A stretch of 48,954 nucleotides of DNA from CAZVYJ01 sp964631565 (GTDB lineage: Bacteria; Planctomycetota; Phycisphaerae; SM23-33), in NCBI GenBank assembly GCA_964631565.1, contig CAZVYJ010000022.1, forward strand, positions 1 to 48,954. The letters are read 5' to 3'. Position 1 is the stretch's first letter. Each line of letters begins with the position of its first letter. Below the pieces are notes generated by a model. It saw only the letters and a list, made by a program, of their open reading frames with translations, did not search any database and was not told the DNA's origin. The position numbers and the translations under genes are program-made. Of the stretch, positions 24,342-32,723 are shown in pieces.

Positions 24342-25355
24342 ATGGTCAATAACGATGTGTTTGACGTGATTATCATCGGCGCCGGGCCTGCAGGTCTGGC
24401 GGCCGGGCTGTACGCAGCGCGGGACAGGTACAAGACGCTGCTGCTCGAGAAGAACGGCCTGCCCGGCGGGCAGATTATGCTTACCGAGCAGATAGAGAAC
24501 TATCCCGGCTGGGAGAAGATAGGCGGCCCGGACCTGGTGCAGCACCAGATAAACCAGGTGAAGAATTTCGGTGCGGAAATCGCCGTCAACAAGGCGGTCA
24601 CGTCGATTACGCGGGGCGAAGACGGCCTGCTGACCGTCGAAGTGAACAAAGGCGAGAAAATCTACACGACCCGCGCGGTAATCCTCGCCCCGGGCAGCGA
24701 TTATCGCCAGCTCGGCTGCCCCGGCGAAACCGAGATGCGCCAGGCCGGCAAGGTAAGCTACTGCGCGACCTGTGACGGCGCGTTTTATCGCGACAAGCAC
24801 GTGCTTACCGTCGGCGGCGGGAACACCGCCGTCGAAGACACCATCTACCTGGCCACACGATTCGCCGGCAAGACCACAGTGGTGCATCGCCGCCGCGAGT
24901 TCAGGGCGCAGAAAGTGCTCGTCGAGGAACTCTACGAAACGGCCAAACACAGGAACATCGACATCAAGCTGCCTTACGTGCTTGAAGAAATAGTTCCGAA
25001 TGCAGACAAGAGCGAAATCGACCACGTCAGGATCAAGAACGTCGAGACCAACGCGGTCGAAAAGCTGAAAGTGGACGGCGTTTTCATGTTCGTCGGCATG
25101 ATTCCCAACACGAAATGGCTCGAGGGCATCGTCGAGCTGAGCGAGGCCGGCTATGTCGCATGCGACTGCACCACGCTGAAAACCTCCATGCCGGGCGTGT
25201 TCGTAGCCGGCGACTGCCGCCAGCACGCCGCGATGCAGCTCGCCACCGCATGCGGAGACGGCGTGGTGGCTGCGATGCAGCTGAAGGAATACTTCCGCGA
25301 CCCGAGTACGTGGAAGGCGACCATGCCGAAAAACGGCATCGGCAGCGGCTGGTGA
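24342..25355 (+). CDS. trxB: Thioredoxin reductase
   Basis: About 337 residues. It passes electrons from NADPH through FAD to thioredoxin. The FAD-binding motif GAGPAGLAAGLYAAR is at the N-terminus, the redox-active pair is CATC in SYCATCDGAFY, the NADPH site is GGGNTAVED, and the second FAD motif GVFVAGDCRQ is near the C-terminus. Two starts are possible, 24327 and 24342; the second is preferred because AAGGAA lies five bases before it and the Rossmann strand starts soon after. It follows the secreted unknown protein in the same orientation. Confidence 0.92.
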   Translation: MVNNDVFDVIIIGAGPAGLAAGLYAARDRYKTLLLEKNGLPGGQIMLTEQIENYPGWEKIGGPDLVQHQINQVKNFGAEIAVNKAVTSITRGEDGLLTVEVNKGEKIYTTRAVILAPGSDYRQLGCPGETEMRQAGKVSYCATCDGAFYRDKHVLTVGGGNTAVEDTIYLATRFAGKTTVVHRRREFRAQKVLVEELYETAKHRNIDIKLPYVLEEIVPNADKSEIDHVRIKNVETNAVEKLKVDGVFMFVGMIPNTKWLEGIVELSEAGYVACDCTTLKTSMPGVFVAGDCRQHAAMQLATACGDGVVAAMQLKEYFRDPSTWKATMPKNGIGSGW

Positions 25356-25398
25356 CAACAGAAACATACCTTTAAAATCTTATTGAAGGGGAGCTGAA

Positions 25399-26106
25399 AT
25401 GGCTGATTACATGGACAATCAATATGCCGTAGAGCAGCAGGCTGCAGCGGAGGTGAATACTTTTGTCAGCAAGGTATTCGGCTGGATGGGCCTGGGGCTT
25501 CTGATAACGGCGATCGTGGCTGTTATTACGGCAAGCACGCCGGCGATGGTGAACGCGATTTTCGGCAACCAGGTTCTGTTTATCGGCCTGCTTATCGGCG
25601 AACTTGCACTGGTGTGGATTCTTTCGGCAAGCATACGCAGTCTGTCGGCGGCGTCAGCGACGATAATGTTCATCGTGTATTCCGGATTGAACGGACTGAC
25701 ATTATCCGTATTGCTGCTGGTCTACACGGCGTCTTCAATTTATTTGACGTTTTTCGTGACAGCCGCCATGTTCGGCGTGATGGCCGGCTACGGCTACTTC
25801 ACCGGGCGAGACCTGACCGGCGTCGGCAGCTTCATGCTGATGGGGCTTATCGGCCTGATTATCGGTTCCGTCATCAACCTGTTCTTCTTCAATGAAACGA
25901 TGTACTGGCTGCTGACGATAATCGGCATAATCGTGTTTATCGGCCTGACCGCCTATGACATGCAGAAGATCAAACGAATCGGCGCGGGTATAAATGCCGC
26001 CTCTGCCGACGGCCAAAAAGCCGCCATCATGGGCGCGCTGGCGCTGTACCTCGACTTCATCAACCTGCTGATACTCATGCTGAGGATTATGGGCAGGCGA
26101 AAGTAA
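25399..26106 (+). CDS. Bax inhibitor-1/YccA family membrane protein
   Basis: A 235-residue protein with seven predicted membrane helices starting near residue 25 (VFGWMGLGLLITAIVAVIT). It ends with LALYLDFINLLILMLRIMG, the family signature for the last helix. Bacterial relatives such as YbhL and YccA interact with FtsH or act as pH-gated calcium leak channels; which applies here is not known. A strong GAAGGGGAG ribosome site precedes the ATG. It is the last gene before a bidirectional terminator. Confidence 0.9.
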   Translation: MADYMDNQYAVEQQAAAEVNTFVSKVFGWMGLGLLITAIVAVITASTPAMVNAIFGNQVLFIGLLIGELALVWILSASIRSLSAASATIMFIVYSGLNGLTLSVLLLVYTASSIYLTFFVTAAMFGVMAGYGYFTGRDLTGVGSFMLMGLIGLIIGSVINLFFFNETMYWLLTIIGIIVFIGLTAYDMQKIKRIGAGINAASADGQKAAIMGALALYLDFINLLILMLRIMGRRK

Positions 26107-26129
26107 GCTTCACCGGAAATAAAAACGCG

Positions 26130-26162
26130 CCAGCCGCAAGTTCCTCGGGGACTCGCGGCTGG
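26130..26162. terminator. Bidirectional terminator between the YccA-family gene and murA
   Basis: A long stem CCAGCCGC...GCGGCTGG (26130-26137 with 26155-26162) continues past one mismatch through AGT/ACT and TCC/GGG to a four-base loop. On the minus strand it is followed by CGCGTTTTTATTT, a good terminator tail for murA. On the plus strand the tail is weaker (TTGATTTAT). The genes on each side are convergent. Confidence 0.8.
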
Positions 26163-26182
26163 TTGATTTATATGAAAACGTT

Positions 26183-27445
26183 TTATTCTTTCACCCGCTG
26201 GATATTCGCTCCGAGCGAGTTGAGTTTCGCCTCGATGAATTCGTAGCCGCGGTCGATGTGATAGACGCGGTTCACGGTTGTCTCGCCCTTCGCCACCAGC
26301 CCGGCCATCACCAGGGCGGCCGACGCCCGCAGGTCGCTGGCCATCACCGGCGCGCCGATGAGCTTGTCCACGCCGGCGACGATAGCCGTCGCGCCTTCCT
26401 TGCGGATGTTCGCGCCCATTCGAAGCAGCTCAGCGACGTGCATGAAGCGGTCGGGGAAGATTTTCTCCGTCATTATGCTGTTTCCGTCGGCCAGGCAGAG
26501 CAGCGTCATCAGCTGGGCCTGCATGTCGGTGGGGAATCCTGGGTAAGGCTGGGTCGTTACGTCCGTTGGTTTGACGCGGCCGGTGCACCTGACAGCCACG
26601 CCGCCGTTGGACCGCTCCACGGTCACGCCGATTTCGCGCAGCTTGTCGACCATGGCCATCATGTGGTCCATTCGTGCGGTCGGAAGCGTCACTTCGCCGC
26701 ATGTCAGAGCGCCGGCCATCATGAACGTGCCCGCCTCGATGCGGTCCGGGATGACCGTGTGCTCGCAGCCGTGCAGCGATTCCACACCCTCAACCGTTAT
26801 TCTCGGCGTGCCGCCGCCGGTGATTTTCGCGCCCATCGCGTTGAGGCAGTCGGCCAGGTCCTCCACTTCCGGCTCGCAGGCGGCGGACTCGATTATCGTC
26901 GTGCCCTTCGCCAGCGAGGCGGCCATCATCACGTTGGCCGTGCCGAGCACCGTCGAGCCGAACGCGCCGCCGAGAAAAATGCTTTCGCCCTTGAGCCTGT
27001 CAGCCGTCGCGACGATGTCGCCGCTGTCGAGTTCTATTTTCGCGCCCAATGCACGCAGGCCTCGCAGGTGCAGGTCGATAGGCCGCGAGCCGATTGCGCA
27101 GCCGCCTGGCATGGCGACACGCGCCTTGCCTCGACGCGCCAGCAGCGGGCCGAGCACGCAGACGCTGGCGCGCATCTTTCGCACGCGGTCATACTGCGCG
27201 TGAATGGGGGCAAGGTCGTTTACGCAAATGTCCATGCTGCTGCCGTTGCGTATGACCGACGCGCCGAGGTCGCCCATGAGGTCGGCCATCGCGCGGATGT
27301 CGGCAAGGTCCGGCACGCGGTGAATTTTTGTGGGTCCGTCGGCGAGAAGCGCCGCCGCCATTATCGGAAGTGCGGCGTTCTTCGAGCCGCTGATTTCAAC
27401 GCTGCCTGAAAGCCTGGTTCCGCCGCTTATGATGAATTTATCCAT
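26183..27445 (-). CDS. murA: UDP-N-acetylglucosamine 1-carboxyvinyltransferase MurA
   Basis: A 420-residue enzyme that transfers enolpyruvate from PEP to UDP-GlcNAc, the first committed step of peptidoglycan synthesis. The N-terminal SGSKNAALPIMAAALLA motif is present. The catalytic cysteine is C116 in MPGGCAIGSRP, the residue alkylated by fosfomycin. The C-terminal DLRASAALVMAGL motif is also present. The ATG at 27445 matches the family start; the frame runs 69 bases further upstream over the promoter. It is transcribed alone, divergently from the ACT gene, and ends at the terminator at 26130. Confidence 0.96.
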   Translation of the reverse strand: MDKFIISGGTRLSGSVEISGSKNAALPIMAAALLADGPTKIHRVPDLADIRAMADLMGDLGASVIRNGSSMDICVNDLAPIHAQYDRVRKMRASVCVLGPLLARRGKARVAMPGGCAIGSRPIDLHLRGLRALGAKIELDSGDIVATADRLKGESIFLGGAFGSTVLGTANVMMAASLAKGTTIIESAACEPEVEDLADCLNAMGAKITGGGTPRITVEGVESLHGCEHTVIPDRIEAGTFMMAGALTCGEVTLPTARMDHMMAMVDKLREIGVTVERSNGGVAVRCTGRVKPTDVTTQPYPGFPTDMQAQLMTLLCLADGNSIMTEKIFPDRFMHVAELLRMGANIRKEGATAIVAGVDKLIGAPVMASDLRASAALVMAGLVAKGETTVNRVYHIDRGYEFIEAKLNSLGANIQRVKE

Positions 27446-27462
27446 ACCGCAAATTCCTGTAA

Positions 27463-27514
27463 CGCCCTTGATGGGCGAAAAACACCATATAACGCGCTGC
27501 GATGAAATATTCAA
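27463..27514 (-). promoter_or_regulatory. murA promoter with 5' hairpin
   Basis: Read on the minus strand, TTGAAT (27514-27509) and TATATG (27491-27486) are spaced by 17 bases. Transcription would begin near 27479, and the first bases of the mRNA then form a hairpin CGCCC-ATCAA-GGGCG (27477-27463). A 5' stem so close to the cap-equivalent end often protects an mRNA from decay. Confidence 0.5.
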
Positions 27515-27596
27515 TTTCCAGGCGGACTTCGCCCGGACCGATGCGTATATTTATTTATCGGGCAATACACGCTTTCCGGGTTAAGGAGAACACATC

Positions 27597-27983
27597 ATGG
27601 CTAAGATTTGCAGGCAGATAAAGGTCGTCGTTCCGGACGCAGTCGGCAAGCTGGCCGAGGTTACGGGGAAAATAAAAGCCGCGGGCGTGAACATAAACGC
27701 CATGGTCGCATGGGTGCATGAAGGCAAGGGACACCTGCTGCTGGTTTCCGACGATGCCGAAAAAGCATGCCAGGCCGTCAAGCCGGTCGTCGAAAAATGC
27801 GAATTCGGCGAGGTGGTCTGCACGTCAATACCGAACAAGGCGGGTACGCTGAACGCGGCCGCGACAATCCTGTCGCAGTCGAACATCGGCATAAAGATGG
27901 CCTACGCGACAGCCGGCAGCGGCGACAAGGTCACACTCGTGCTCGATACGCAGGACAACGCCAAGGCCGCCAAACTGCTGTAG
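27597..27983 (+). CDS. Tandem ACT domain protein
   Basis: A 128-residue protein made of two ACT domains (about 5-65 and 70-128) and nothing else. The first begins KQIKVVVPDAVGKLAEVTGKI and the second has TSIPNKAGTLNAAATILSQS, each the strand-helix start of an ACT fold, shown here by their key residues. Such proteins bind amino acids and act as small regulatory subunits or sensors. AAGGAG lies nine bases before the ATG. It is divergent from murA and convergent with the oxidoreductase gene. The ligand and target are unknown. Confidence 0.85.
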   Translation: MAKICRQIKVVVPDAVGKLAEVTGKIKAAGVNINAMVAWVHEGKGHLLLVSDDAEKACQAVKPVVEKCEFGEVVCTSIPNKAGTLNAAATILSQSNIGIKMAYATAGSGDKVTLVLDTQDNAKAAKLL

Positions 27984-28007
27984 ATATTTTTCGACATTTT
28001 TTCGAGA

Positions 28008-29168
28008 CTATGCCGGCTGGTTCAGAAGCGACCAGTACTTCTCCAGTGATACGACCCTGCGGGTTTCCGCGGCTTCGTCGATGGCGAAGGCTGTCATGGC
28101 CGACTTAAGCCCGTCTTCCATGCCCGTAGCCGGCGGGGCGCCGTTGAACATGCTGTCGGCCAGTTCCCCGGCGAGAATTTCGTCGCCGCCGCCATGCCCC
28201 CCGCTGCTGCCGGTTTCGACATTTTCGATGCGGGTGTCAAAACCGATTCGCTTCAGCTCTATCGTGCCCGGTATCACGTCGGCCCGGATTGCGCCTTCCG
28301 TGCCGAGGATATACATCCGCCGCTCCGGTATTCCGCTGTTGCAGTTGGTGTGGAACGTCGCCCGCACGCCGTTTTCATACTCTATGATCGCAACCTGGTT
28401 GTCGTAGATGTCCTTGTCCGAAGTGAACGGATTCATCGCCGGGCCGAGATTGAACTGGCTGGTCCACGTTTCATAGGCCTTCTGGCCTTTGCTGTTTTTG
28501 CCGAGCCGGTCGGCATGGAAGGCGTTTTCCGGCGTGAAGAAATTCAGTCCGCCGAACGACGCGACCTGCCTTGCCCGGCTGCCCGTCAGCCAGTTGGCGA
28601 GGTCAAGGTCGTGGCAGCATTTTTCAAGCAGATGCGTTCCGGCGTATTTCGTGAGCCGCCGCCAGTCGCCCATGATGTAGCCGCCGTGGTTGAAGTCCAG
28701 CGTTTCGTTGAATTCGAAGCTGACAATCCCGCCGATCGCGCCGCCGCTGACAAGCTCGTGGATTTTCCGGTAGTGGGGCGAGTACCTCAGCGTAAAGCCT
28801 ATGTTGAACATCCGGTCCGTCCGCTTCCACCGGTGATACATTTCCGCACAGTGCTCGGGCGTGGTAGCCAGCGGCTTCTGGCAGAAAATATGCTTGCCGG
28901 CGTCGAGTGCGGCGAGAACCTGCTCGTGATGAAAACAATTCCACGAAGCTATCAGAACCCAGTCGATGTCGCCGGCGGCCAGCATATCGTGGTAGTCGGC
29001 GTAGACGCGAGCCTTGAGGCCGAGGACGGATTGGCAATTCTCTATAGCTTTCTGCTGCGGATCGAACAGGCCGCGAAGCTCGATTCGGGAATCCTGCTGC
29101 AGAAGTAATTTCGCAACAACAACCCCCATTCCGCCGCAACCGATCATGCCGACACCAACGCCAGACAT
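28008..29168 (-). CDS. Gfo/Idh/MocA family oxidoreductase
   Basis: A 386-residue NAD(P)-dependent dehydrogenase. The N-terminal Rossmann motif is VGMIGCGGMGVVVAKLL. The family lysine sits in CQKPLATTPEHC, and the C-terminal alpha/beta domain carries CCHDLDLANWL, where the D-x-x-x-W/H motif normally binds the sugar substrate. Substrates in the family are sugars or inositols; planctomycetes carry many such genes. No signal peptide is present, so it is cytoplasmic. The ribosome site AAGGA is six bases upstream. It is preceded by a hairpin at 29196 that probably separates it from the TPR gene. Confidence 0.88.
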   Translation of the reverse strand: MSGVGVGMIGCGGMGVVVAKLLLQQDSRIELRGLFDPQQKAIENCQSVLGLKARVYADYHDMLAAGDIDWVLIASWNCFHHEQVLAALDAGKHIFCQKPLATTPEHCAEMYHRWKRTDRMFNIGFTLRYSPHYRKIHELVSGGAIGGIVSFEFNETLDFNHGGYIMGDWRRLTKYAGTHLLEKCCHDLDLANWLTGSRARQVASFGGLNFFTPENAFHADRLGKNSKGQKAYETWTSQFNLGPAMNPFTSDKDIYDNQVAIIEYENGVRATFHTNCNSGIPERRMYILGTEGAIRADVIPGTIELKRIGFDTRIENVETGSSGGHGGGDEILAGELADSMFNGAPPATGMEDGLKSAMTAFAIDEAAETRRVVSLEKYWSLLNQPA

Positions 29169-29195
29169 TCCTCATTCCTTCTCTGAAAAAGTTCA

Positions 29196-29221
29196 AAAGC
29201 AGGCAATCCGAGGCCTGCTTT
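29196..29221 (-). terminator. Hairpin upstream of the Gfo/Idh gene
   Basis: AAAGCAGG and CCTGCTTT (29196-29203 and 29214-29221) form an 8-base-pair stem. On the minus strand the stem is followed by TGAACTTTTTC. It could stop read-through from the TPR gene or form an attenuator, because it ends only 27 bases before the next start codon. Confidence 0.4.
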
Positions 29222-29344
29222 CGATTGTACGAGGTTCCTTTTTACGTTGCCTTGCCGGAGGCTGCACGAAATAACTGTAATATCAACTCATCAAAATCCC
29301 GCGGGTTGCGGTTTTTCTGACGCGTTTATTATTCCAAAATTGTC

Positions 29345-29366
29345 CGGCGGCCTTCCTTTGCCGCCG
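29345..29366 (-). terminator. Terminator of the TPR lipoprotein gene
   Basis: On the minus strand CGGCGG and CCGCCG form a stem with a 10-base loop, followed by GACAATTTT, 25 bases past the stop codon. The stem is GC-rich and the U tract is short. Confidence 0.5.
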
Positions 29367-29390
29367 CACAGGCATCTTATTACATGCAGC

Positions 29391-31550
29391 TTATTTCCGA
29401 CTGCCTTGAAGCTGCTTAAGCGCCGTCTGGACGGCTGCGGCGTCGAACATCTCCGCCAGCAGCAGCATGTCCACTTTTTTCTCGAGCGCCTCTGCGGTTT
29501 TGCCTGCCTGGGTCAGCTTATCCGCCTCGGCCTTGATGGCGTCGGTACGGGCCTTGACCGCCTGGACCAGCATTGTCTGTGCGGCTGCGTCGGCCAGTTT
29601 CTCGACGAGCTGGTCGCGCACCGTCGCGTCGTCGGGCAGGCTGAGCGGCTTTTCCGCCAGACCGATATTCGGGTTTGCGCCCTCGATGGTCGTGTCCGTA
29701 TTTTCGCTGGCGGATTTCAGGTCGAAATCGCCCAGGCTTTTGCCCGCAGCGTCCCTGACGGTCAGCAGCCCGCCAAGCTCGCCGGTTTTCCTGAAGCTTT
29801 TGAGAATGTACTTCCACTGTGCGGGTTCCTGCACGACGACCGTCGCCGGCGTGTTTTGCAGCTGGTCGCGGAGATCGCGGATATACTGCCTCTTGTCTCT
29901 CAGGTCGCGGTCGCTTACCACTTCCACCCGTCCCGTGCCGTCACACCATGTGCAGTCGCTGTCCCGGCTGAATCTGCCCGTGCCGTTGCAGTGGCTGCAT
30001 CGCTCGTAGCGGTGATTTTCGGCGTATTCAAGGTCGCGCCTGGCGTCGCGAATCAGCGTCTCCAGACGCGCGACTTCGGGGTTGGGAACGGTCTGGTCAA
30101 TCTTGTAATCGTAGAGTTTTTCTTCGCTGCCGGTGATGGTGGTGTCGATTTTGATCGTTTTGGAAACCAGCGACACTTCGTAGTCAACGGCTTTCTGGGC
30201 GCCGATGGTTATATAGTCGGACTTTCTTTTCGCCAGGGCGGGCGTCAGCTTCGCGCTGAGTTCCTGGGTGGTGACGCTCGGAGTTTCGGTCGGCTGGTTG
30301 ATTTTGACCAGGAGGTTGAAGCTTATCCGCTTGACTACGGCGTCGTGTGCCCTGGCGTAGGCGTCTTTGTATTTCTGGTTCGTGGAGTATTCCTGCGCCT
30401 CGATGTACCACAGCAGGGCGCTGCCCCAGTTGCCGGCCTGGGCTTCCTTGTCGCCCCGGCCGCCGTCGACCATCGCTATGCCTTCCTTCGCCGCCAGCAT
30501 GTCAGGCTGATATTGCAGCGCGCGGCGGTATTCCTTTTCGGCGTCGTCGAACTTGCCCTTGTCCAGCAGGCCGTTGCCTGCTTCGTAATGTGCTGCCGCA
30601 GCGTGCTGATTAGCCCTGGCGAGCAGCGCCGGCGAGTCGCTGTGATAGGGGAATATATCGACGCTAAGCTTTGCGATGGCGGCGGCTTGGTCCCAGTCCT
30701 TGTCCTCGGCGAGTTTGACGGCCTGCTGATACAGGTCTTCAGCCCGGCTGCGGAGGGCCTTCGCGTCGGCGAGCTTGTTGGTCGCGTTGGGATGATAGGG
30801 CCAGATATCCATCGCCGCGGTGAATTTGGCGATTGACTGGTCCAGCTGCTTCTGGCTGAGCAGTTGGTCGCCTTCGTTGAACAGGGCGTTGGCCTTGTTC
30901 ATGTTGCCTTGGCATTCGTATTTCAGAACGCGGGCTGGAATATGGTTCGGGCTGGCCTTGATTGCGGCGGTCAGCGTTCCGTCGGCCTGCTCCCAGTGCT
31001 TCTGGGCGGTCTGCTCCAGGGCGGTTTTGTAGAAACCGTTAGCATCGATGAGCCGTGCGCTGTCGACGTTGTTTATCGAATCGGACGCGTCACGGGCGTC
31101 GGTGTTGGCGGTGTCAAGCTCCACCGCGCGTTTGACGAACTGCTTTGCCTCGTCCAGCTTGCCTGCGTCGGCGGACTTTATCGCCCGGGCGTGGAAGTCG
31201 GCCGAGGCGTCTTTTTTCACCGTCGCGAGCCTTGTTTTCGCGTCTTCAAAGGTGGGGTCGATCTGAATCGCCTTGTTAAGCTGCTCTATGGCGGCATCCC
31301 AGTTTTTCGCATTGGCGAAGTTTCGGCCTTCCATGTAAGCGGCCCGGCTGCCTGCAAGCTTCATCTTGCCCTGGAACTCCGGGTCATCCATGAGTTCCGG
31401 CTTCTTGTCGAGGGCCTTCTGGTAGTACTTCAAGGCCTCGATGGCGTTGCCGGCCTGCATGGCCTTGTCGCCTTTCTTGACGTAGTTCGCACATCCGCCG
31501 ACGGTGAACGCCGCCGCCAGCAGCAGGGCGAGTGTATATCTGCGAACCAT
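29391..31550 (-). CDS. TPR-repeat lipoprotein with DnaJ-type zinc repeats
   Basis: A 719-residue predicted lipoprotein. The signal peptide ends in the lipobox TVGGC with C20 as the lipidated residue. Residues about 25-400 are a row of tetratricopeptide repeats (for example GNAIEALKYYQKALDKKP and AEKEYRRALQYQPDM). A helical region with the two zinc-type repeats CSHCNGTG (C518, C521) and CTWCDGTG (C533, C536) follows. These are the CxxCxGxG units of DnaJ, of which only two are present. The last 150 residues are mixed. It is probably an envelope scaffold for protein-protein contacts. GGAGCT precedes the ATG. No chaperone gene lies nearby. Confidence 0.8.
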   Translation of the reverse strand: MVRRYTLALLLAAAFTVGGCANYVKKGDKAMQAGNAIEALKYYQKALDKKPELMDDPEFQGKMKLAGSRAAYMEGRNFANAKNWDAAIEQLNKAIQIDPTFEDAKTRLATVKKDASADFHARAIKSADAGKLDEAKQFVKRAVELDTANTDARDASDSINNVDSARLIDANGFYKTALEQTAQKHWEQADGTLTAAIKASPNHIPARVLKYECQGNMNKANALFNEGDQLLSQKQLDQSIAKFTAAMDIWPYHPNATNKLADAKALRSRAEDLYQQAVKLAEDKDWDQAAAIAKLSVDIFPYHSDSPALLARANQHAAAAHYEAGNGLLDKGKFDDAEKEYRRALQYQPDMLAAKEGIAMVDGGRGDKEAQAGNWGSALLWYIEAQEYSTNQKYKDAYARAHDAVVKRISFNLLVKINQPTETPSVTTQELSAKLTPALAKRKSDYITIGAQKAVDYEVSLVSKTIKIDTTITGSEEKLYDYKIDQTVPNPEVARLETLIRDARRDLEYAENHRYERCSHCNGTGRFSRDSDCTWCDGTGRVEVVSDRDLRDKRQYIRDLRDQLQNTPATVVVQEPAQWKYILKSFRKTGELGGLLTVRDAAGKSLGDFDLKSASENTDTTIEGANPNIGLAEKPLSLPDDATVRDQLVEKLADAAAQTMLVQAVKARTDAIKAEADKLTQAGKTAEALEKKVDMLLLAEMFDAAAVQTALKQLQGSRK

Positions 31551-31686
31551 GGTTCAGCTCCTTATTCAGCCGCCGGGTCCGGCCCGGCCGGACGCCTTCT
31601 GGGCGGAAATGAGAGGTTGTTTATACCCCAGATAAGATAACCGAACAGCCGAAAGGTTAGAAGTTTTTTGAACATGATGAAAAAGG

Positions 31687-32562
31687 CTATTTCCGGGCGA
31701 CGGCGACGCGTTCGATCTGCTGATGGTCGCGGATGATTCGCGGCTCGGCGAACCGGCCGGTCGCGACGATGAGGTCGCGGACCTCGTCCGCCTGCCCGCA
31801 GCCGAACTCGAAGGCCAGTATGCCGCCGGCATTCAGCAGGGCGGGCGCGTCGGCGACGATGCGGCGGATGCATTCCAGACCGTCCGCGCCGGCGTAAAGT
31901 GCGACGGCCGGCTCGCGCTTGACGCTCTCGGCCACCTCGTCGCCAAGGGCGACGTAGGGCGGGTTGGCGGTTATCACGTCGAATGTTTTGGGGCCGGTCC
32001 AGCCGGCCGGCAGCGCAAGCATGTCGGCGGCGAGGCAGGTCACGCGGTCGGCGACGTTCAGCAACTCGGCGTTCTGCTTTGCTACGGCGACAGCCTTCTC
32101 GCAGATATCCGTTGCCAGGAATTTCGCATCCGCAACCTGCGCCGCGGTCGCTATCGCCACGCAGCCGCTGCCGGTGCAGACGTCCCACATGCAGCCGTGC
32201 TGCGGCAGCGATTTCAGATGTTCCGCTGCGACGTTGACCAGCAGCTCCGTTTCGCAGCGAGGCACGAGCACGTCGGGGGTCACGCGGAAGTTCAGCGAGT
32301 AGAATTCCCTGCTGCCGGTTATGTACGCCAGCGGCTCGCCCTCGGCGAGGCGTTTGACCGCCTGACGGTACGCGGCGAGTTCTTCAGGCCCGGGCTGGTA
32401 GTCGTATCGCGTGTAGAGGGTTATTCTTTCGCACTGCAGCACGCCGGCGAGCAGCACCTCGGCCGAAAGCCTGGGCGACTCTACGCCACACCGGACAAAA
32501 TAATCCTTCGTCCAGTTGATGAGATTCAGCACAGTCCAGGCAGTTGGTTTGTCGGCGGCCAT
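31687..32562 (-). CDS. prmC: Peptide chain release factor N5-glutamine methyltransferase PrmC
   Basis: A 291-residue SAM-dependent methyltransferase that methylates the glutamine of the GGQ motif in release factors. The N-terminal helical domain (about 10-90) is followed by the methyltransferase domain with the SAM site MWDVCTGSGCVAIATA and the catalytic motif NPPYVAL in VITANPPYV. The domain order and length match PrmC/HemK. The structured repeat at 32614-32709 lies just upstream. In many bacteria prmC follows prfA; no prfA gene is seen here. Confidence 0.93.
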   Translation of the reverse strand: MAADKPTAWTVLNLINWTKDYFVRCGVESPRLSAEVLLAGVLQCERITLYTRYDYQPGPEELAAYRQAVKRLAEGEPLAYITGSREFYSLNFRVTPDVLVPRCETELLVNVAAEHLKSLPQHGCMWDVCTGSGCVAIATAAQVADAKFLATDICEKAVAVAKQNAELLNVADRVTCLAADMLALPAGWTGPKTFDVITANPPYVALGDEVAESVKREPAVALYAGADGLECIRRIVADAPALLNAGGILAFEFGCGQADEVRDLIVATGRFAEPRIIRDHQQIERVAVARK

Positions 32563-32613
32563 GCGGGGGTAGTTACCACAGCCGCCTGCTTATAGCAAGA
32601 GCTTGCCCATAAA

Positions 32614-32709
32614 GACGAGCCGTGGGCGTCGCAGACGGCGGCGATCTTATAATCGCCGGCTCGCCCGCTTCTGCCTGCCCACGTCAAGCAGGCAGCGTCA
32701 CGGCTCGTC
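32614..32709. repeat. Structured intergenic repeat upstream of prmC
   Basis: Perfect 11-base arms GACGAGCCGTG (32614-32624) and CACGGCTCGTC (32699-32709) enclose a stem-loop GGCGAT-CTTATA-ATCGCC (32640-32657), a second one CTGCCTG/CAGGCAG (32671-32677 with 32689-32695), and an alternative pairing GTGGGC/GCCCAC. No coding sequence is present. A palindrome GCAAGAGCTTGC lies just outside (about 32595-32606). It differs in sequence from the repeats at 12610 and 43861 but has the same nested design. Confidence 0.65.
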
Positions 32710-32723
32710 AATTCCGATATTCG

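Noticed and set aside
31562..31680. A 37-codon minus-strand frame (MFKKLLTFRLFGYLI...) just before the TPR lipoprotein gene
   Set aside because: It has no ribosome site and no recognisable family, and it looks like chance frame openness in a leader region. A small membrane peptide cannot be fully excluded.
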